Source: Verrucomicrobiia bacterium Tous-C4TDCM (GTDB taxonomy: Bacteria > Verrucomicrobiota > Verrucomicrobiia > Verrucomicrobiales > Akkermansiaceae). Taken from it: a stretch of DNA of 60,059 nucleotides. Below, piece by piece: positions 57,940-60,059 of the stretch. The position numbers were made by a program, and so were the translations under genes. The notes beneath the pieces were generated by a model, which did not search any database, was not told the origin of the DNA, and was given only the letters and a program-made list of their open reading frames with translations. Numbering within the stretch: the first letter of the stretch is position 1; each line of letters opens with the position of its first letter. The stretch is from contig NEUO01000002.1 of assembly GCA_002304315.1 (NCBI GenBank), forward strand, positions 1 to 60,059. The letters run 5' to 3'.

Positions 57940-60059
57940 ACCTTCTTCAAAATCGTGGCTGGCGCGTCTCGCGCCAGTCCCTTCAGGGAGCGTCTCGCTC
58001 CCTGTCTCCAGTTCGATTCGCCGAGCGAATTGCCCACCTCACTCTGGTCTCTTGTCTCTGGTCTCTTGCCTCTCCATCCGCCCACGCCGGCTTCACCCCG
58101 GAGCTCAATCTCATCGAGCCCCGCGGCGGCCAGCGCGGGACCGAGCTGGAGATGCACTTCCACGGTGAACGACTCGACGGCTTGCAGGAGTTGCTTGCCT
58201 ACCAGCCCGGCATCGAGGTCCGCGGTATCACGGTCGAGAATGGCAAACACGCCTCCGCGAAGATCTTCATCAAGCCCGACGCCCCGCTCGGCGAACACCA
58301 GCTCCGGGTCCGCACGGGTGGCGGAGTCAGCTACCTCCGCTCGTTCTTCGTCGGCCAGTTTCCGACCGTGAACGAGGTGGACCCCAACGACACCCCGGAA
58401 CAGGCGCAACGGATCGAACTCAACACCACCGTCCAGGGCGTCGCCAAGGCCGAGGACCCCGACTACTACGTTTGTAGTTTGAAAAAGGGCCAGCGTTTCA
58501 GCGCCGAGGTCGAAGGCATGCGGCTCGGCCGCACCATGTTCGACACCTACGTCGCCATCGTCGATCCCAAGGGCTTCGAGATCGCCTCCTGCGACGATGC
58601 CGCCCTGCTCCGCACCGACTCCTTCGTCTCGGTCGTCATCCCGGAGGATGGCGACTACCGCGTGCTGGTCCGGGAGGCCGCCTACGAAGGCTCCGATGTC
58701 TGCCAATACCGCGTCAGCATCGGCACCTTCCCCCGCCCCACCGCGGTTTTTCCGAACGGCGCCAAGCCCGGCGAGACGGTCGAATTCAAGTTCATCGGCG
58801 ACCCTGCCGGCGATTTCACCGAGTCAGTCGCGATTCCCGCCGACGCCGGTGGCCGCTTCCTCCTGTTCCCGGCGCGCGAAGGCATCCACGCCCCGTCCCC
58901 GCTGTGGATCAAGGTTTCCCCTCTCGCGGCGGCTGCCGAAGTCGAGCCGAATGCCAGCGCCAAGCAAGCCAGTAAGGCACCCGACCTTCCCTGTGCCGTC
59001 CACGGCATCATCGGCGCGGAACTCGACAACGACTTCATTTCCTTCAAGGCGGCCAAGGGCGAAAACCTCACCTTGAAAGTGCTCGCCCGCGGCCTCCGCT
59101 CGCCGCTCGATGCCTTGCTGGCGGTGCGCGATGCCAAGGGCAAGAACCTCGCCAGCAACGACGACCTGGGCGGACCCGATCCGGTCCTGCAATGGACCGC
59201 TCCCGAAGCCGGCGAGTATTTCGCGGTAATCCGCGACCAGCTCCAGCGTGGCGGCCCGGACTTCACTTACCGCCTTGAGATCACCCGCCGCGAGCCTGCG
59301 ATCGCCGCTTCGCTGCCGGTCGTGGAGCGTAACAATTCCCAGAAGTGGAAAGTCATCAACGTGCCGCGCGGCAATCGCTACGCTGCGGTGGTGAATTTCA
59401 CCCGCGAGAACATCGGCTGCGATCTCAATTTTGAACCCGAGTCGCTGCCCGCCGGGGTCGCGATGAAAGCCCCGCTGATCCACAAGTCGGTAAGCGCCGG
59501 ACCGGTGGTCTTCGAAGCCGCCGCCGATGCCGCGGTGGCCGGCACCCTTCACCGTTTCAAGGTGAAGTCAGCCGGTGGCGCCGCGCCCTTGGAAGGCGTG
59601 CTGCGCGATGTCGTCAATCACGTCGAGGTCAACAACCAGGGCGCCTACCATTCCGCCGAAAGCGACCGCATCGTGGTCGCGGTGGTCGACGAGGCCCCCT
59701 TCCAGCTCGAGCTCGAAACCCCTCTCGTGCCGATCGTGAAGAACGGCACCCTCCAGCTCAAGGTCAAGGCCCTGCGCAAGGAAGGCTACAAGGAGGCCAT
59801 CACCTTGCGCTTCCTGTGGAATCCGCCCGGCATCGGCACCCCGGTCACGGTCGCCCTGGCAGCCGACCAGAACGAGGCGCTTTATGAGGTGAATGCCAGC
59901 GCCGACGCCGCTCCCGGCGAGTGGCAGGTCTGCATCCTGGGCGAGGCGAACACGCCGCAAGGTCCCGTGCAAGTTTCCACCTCGCTGGTCCCGCTGCGGA
60001 TCTCCGAGCCTTATCTCGGCATGACCCTCGACATGGCCGCCACCGAACAAGGCAAGCCG
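57936..60059 (+). CDS. PPC-domain exported protein (3' end outside window)
   Basis: Open from ATG 57936 to the end of the window (708 codons), hence absent from the ORF track. LTLVSCLWSLASPSAHA is a signal-like stretch around residues 38-54. Pre-peptidase C-terminal-like beta domains occur (EVDPNDTPEQAQRIELNTTVQGVAKAEDPDYY; EVEPNASAKQASKAPDLPCAVHGIIGAELDNDFISF). The function is unknown; it probably acts with DUF1501. The first 35 codons are encoded by palindromic repeat DNA, so translation may actually start further downstream. Confidence 0.8.
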   Translation, partial: MNLLQNRGWRVSRQSLQGASRSLSPVRFAERIAHLTLVSCLWSLASPSAHAGFTPELNLIEPRGGQRGTELEMHFHGERLDGLQELLAYQPGIEVRGITVENGKHASAKIFIKPDAPLGEHQLRVRTGGGVSYLRSFFVGQFPTVNEVDPNDTPEQAQRIELNTTVQGVAKAEDPDYYVCSLKKGQRFSAEVEGMRLGRTMFDTYVAIVDPKGFEIASCDDAALLRTDSFVSVVIPEDGDYRVLVREAAYEGSDVCQYRVSIGTFPRPTAVFPNGAKPGETVEFKFIGDPAGDFTESVAIPADAGGRFLLFPAREGIHAPSPLWIKVSPLAAAAEVEPNASAKQASKAPDLPCAVHGIIGAELDNDFISFKAAKGENLTLKVLARGLRSPLDALLAVRDAKGKNLASNDDLGGPDPVLQWTAPEAGEYFAVIRDQLQRGGPDFTYRLEITRREPAIAASLPVVERNNSQKWKVINVPRGNRYAAVVNFTRENIGCDLNFEPESLPAGVAMKAPLIHKSVSAGPVVFEAAADAAVAGTLHRFKVKSAGGAAPLEGVLRDVVNHVEVNNQGAYHSAESDRIVVAVVDEAPFQLELETPLVPIVKNGTLQLKVKALRKEGYKEAITLRFLWNPPGIGTPVTVALAADQNEALYEVNASADAAPGEWQVCILGEANTPQGPVQVSTSLVPLRISEPYLGMTLDMAATEQGKP
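57959..58068. repeat. Two TCT-loop hairpins and a 14-bp direct repeat at the PPC gene start
   Basis: CTGGCGCG-TCT-CGCGCCAG (57959-57977) and CAGGGAGCG-TCT-CGCTCCCTG (57984-58004) are perfect stems with the same loop and GCG/CGC closing bases. TCTGGTCTCTTG then recurs at 58043 and 58057. All lie in the proposed N-terminal coding region. Confidence 0.8.

Noticed and set aside
1-60059. tRNA or rRNA genes, prophage or complete insertion sequence
   Set aside because: No T-loop/acceptor pattern, rRNA-like stretch, transposase or structural phage protein was recognised by eye; a covariance-model scan could still find a divergent tRNA.

Overview
The window is GC-rich, gene-dense chromosomal DNA from a member of the Verrucomicrobiota, probably Verrucomicrobiales close to Luteolibacter or Haloferula. 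This rests on family content rather than a marker gene: pilin-like Verru_Chthon cassette protein A, a DUF1501 protein coupled to a PPC-domain protein, sugar-dehydrogenase/cytochrome fusions, an ECF sigma factor paired with a Ser/Thr kinase, an SLA1-like/retropepsin-like protein, and abundant palindromic intergenic repeats. No rRNA, tRNA, CRISPR array, complete IS element or prophage was recognised.

Layout. 1-4.8 kb is the end of a complex I operon (nuoL partial, nuoM, nuoN) plus a small membrane protein. 4.9-9.6 kb carries an N-acetylglutamate synthase-like protein, a beta-CASP RNase-like protein, an SLBB-like lipoprotein and a double-thioredoxin protein. On the minus strand, 9.7-10.9 kb holds a glycosyltransferase translationally coupled to a 56-residue CPXCG zinc-ribbon-like protein that is absent from the ORF track. 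11-14.1 kb has a truncated Ala/Lys-rich lipoprotein, a SurA-like chaperone/PPIase, pdxA and an MBL-fold hydrolase. 14.4-22 kb has an SDR, a DUF6941-like protein, PBP2, an M48 protease, an aldo/keto reductase, a small ExbB/MotA-like membrane protein, a YdcF-like protein and a retropepsin-like protein. 22-28.6 kb holds two tandem paralogous multidomain sugar-dehydrogenase/dihaem-cytochrome proteins. 28.8-29.4 kb is a HicAB toxin-antitoxin pair.

30.3-36 kb is a surface-glycan decoration operon: FkbM methyltransferase, SGNH-like protein, MBOAT acyltransferase, AlgJ/AlgX-like partner and GT11 fucosyltransferase, with GTGA overlaps at two junctions. 36-38.5 kb is a kinase/ECF sigma pair. 38.5-41.5 kb has further small glycan and phosphatase genes, a NIPSNAP protein and an integrase arm-domain-like small protein. 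41.7-43.4 kb is a fungal-type cystathionine gamma-synthase with a hairpin-rich leader.

43.5-53 kb is the most unusual part. A two-gene module (Verru_Chthon A-like giant pilin-like protein plus a secreted protein of about 237 residues) occurs twice in tandem. The first A gene is dead: it has an amber stop and an out-of-frame deletion of about 1.6 kb. The intact copy is followed by an S8 protease and an overlapping papain/C39-like peptidase gene. 53-60 kb has a squalene/phytoene synthase, a TPR-linked pseudokinase, a Tat-exported DUF1501 protein and a PPC-domain protein that runs off the window and is also missing from the ORF track.

Intergenic spaces repeatedly contain palindromic or tandem repeats of several distinct types: 16-31 bp inverted repeats, a 111 bp tandem unit, a 134 bp period, heptamer arrays, and TCT-loop hairpins inside a coding region. 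Start codons were revised from the ORF track wherever the upstream extension was not protein-like or overlapped a neighbour.
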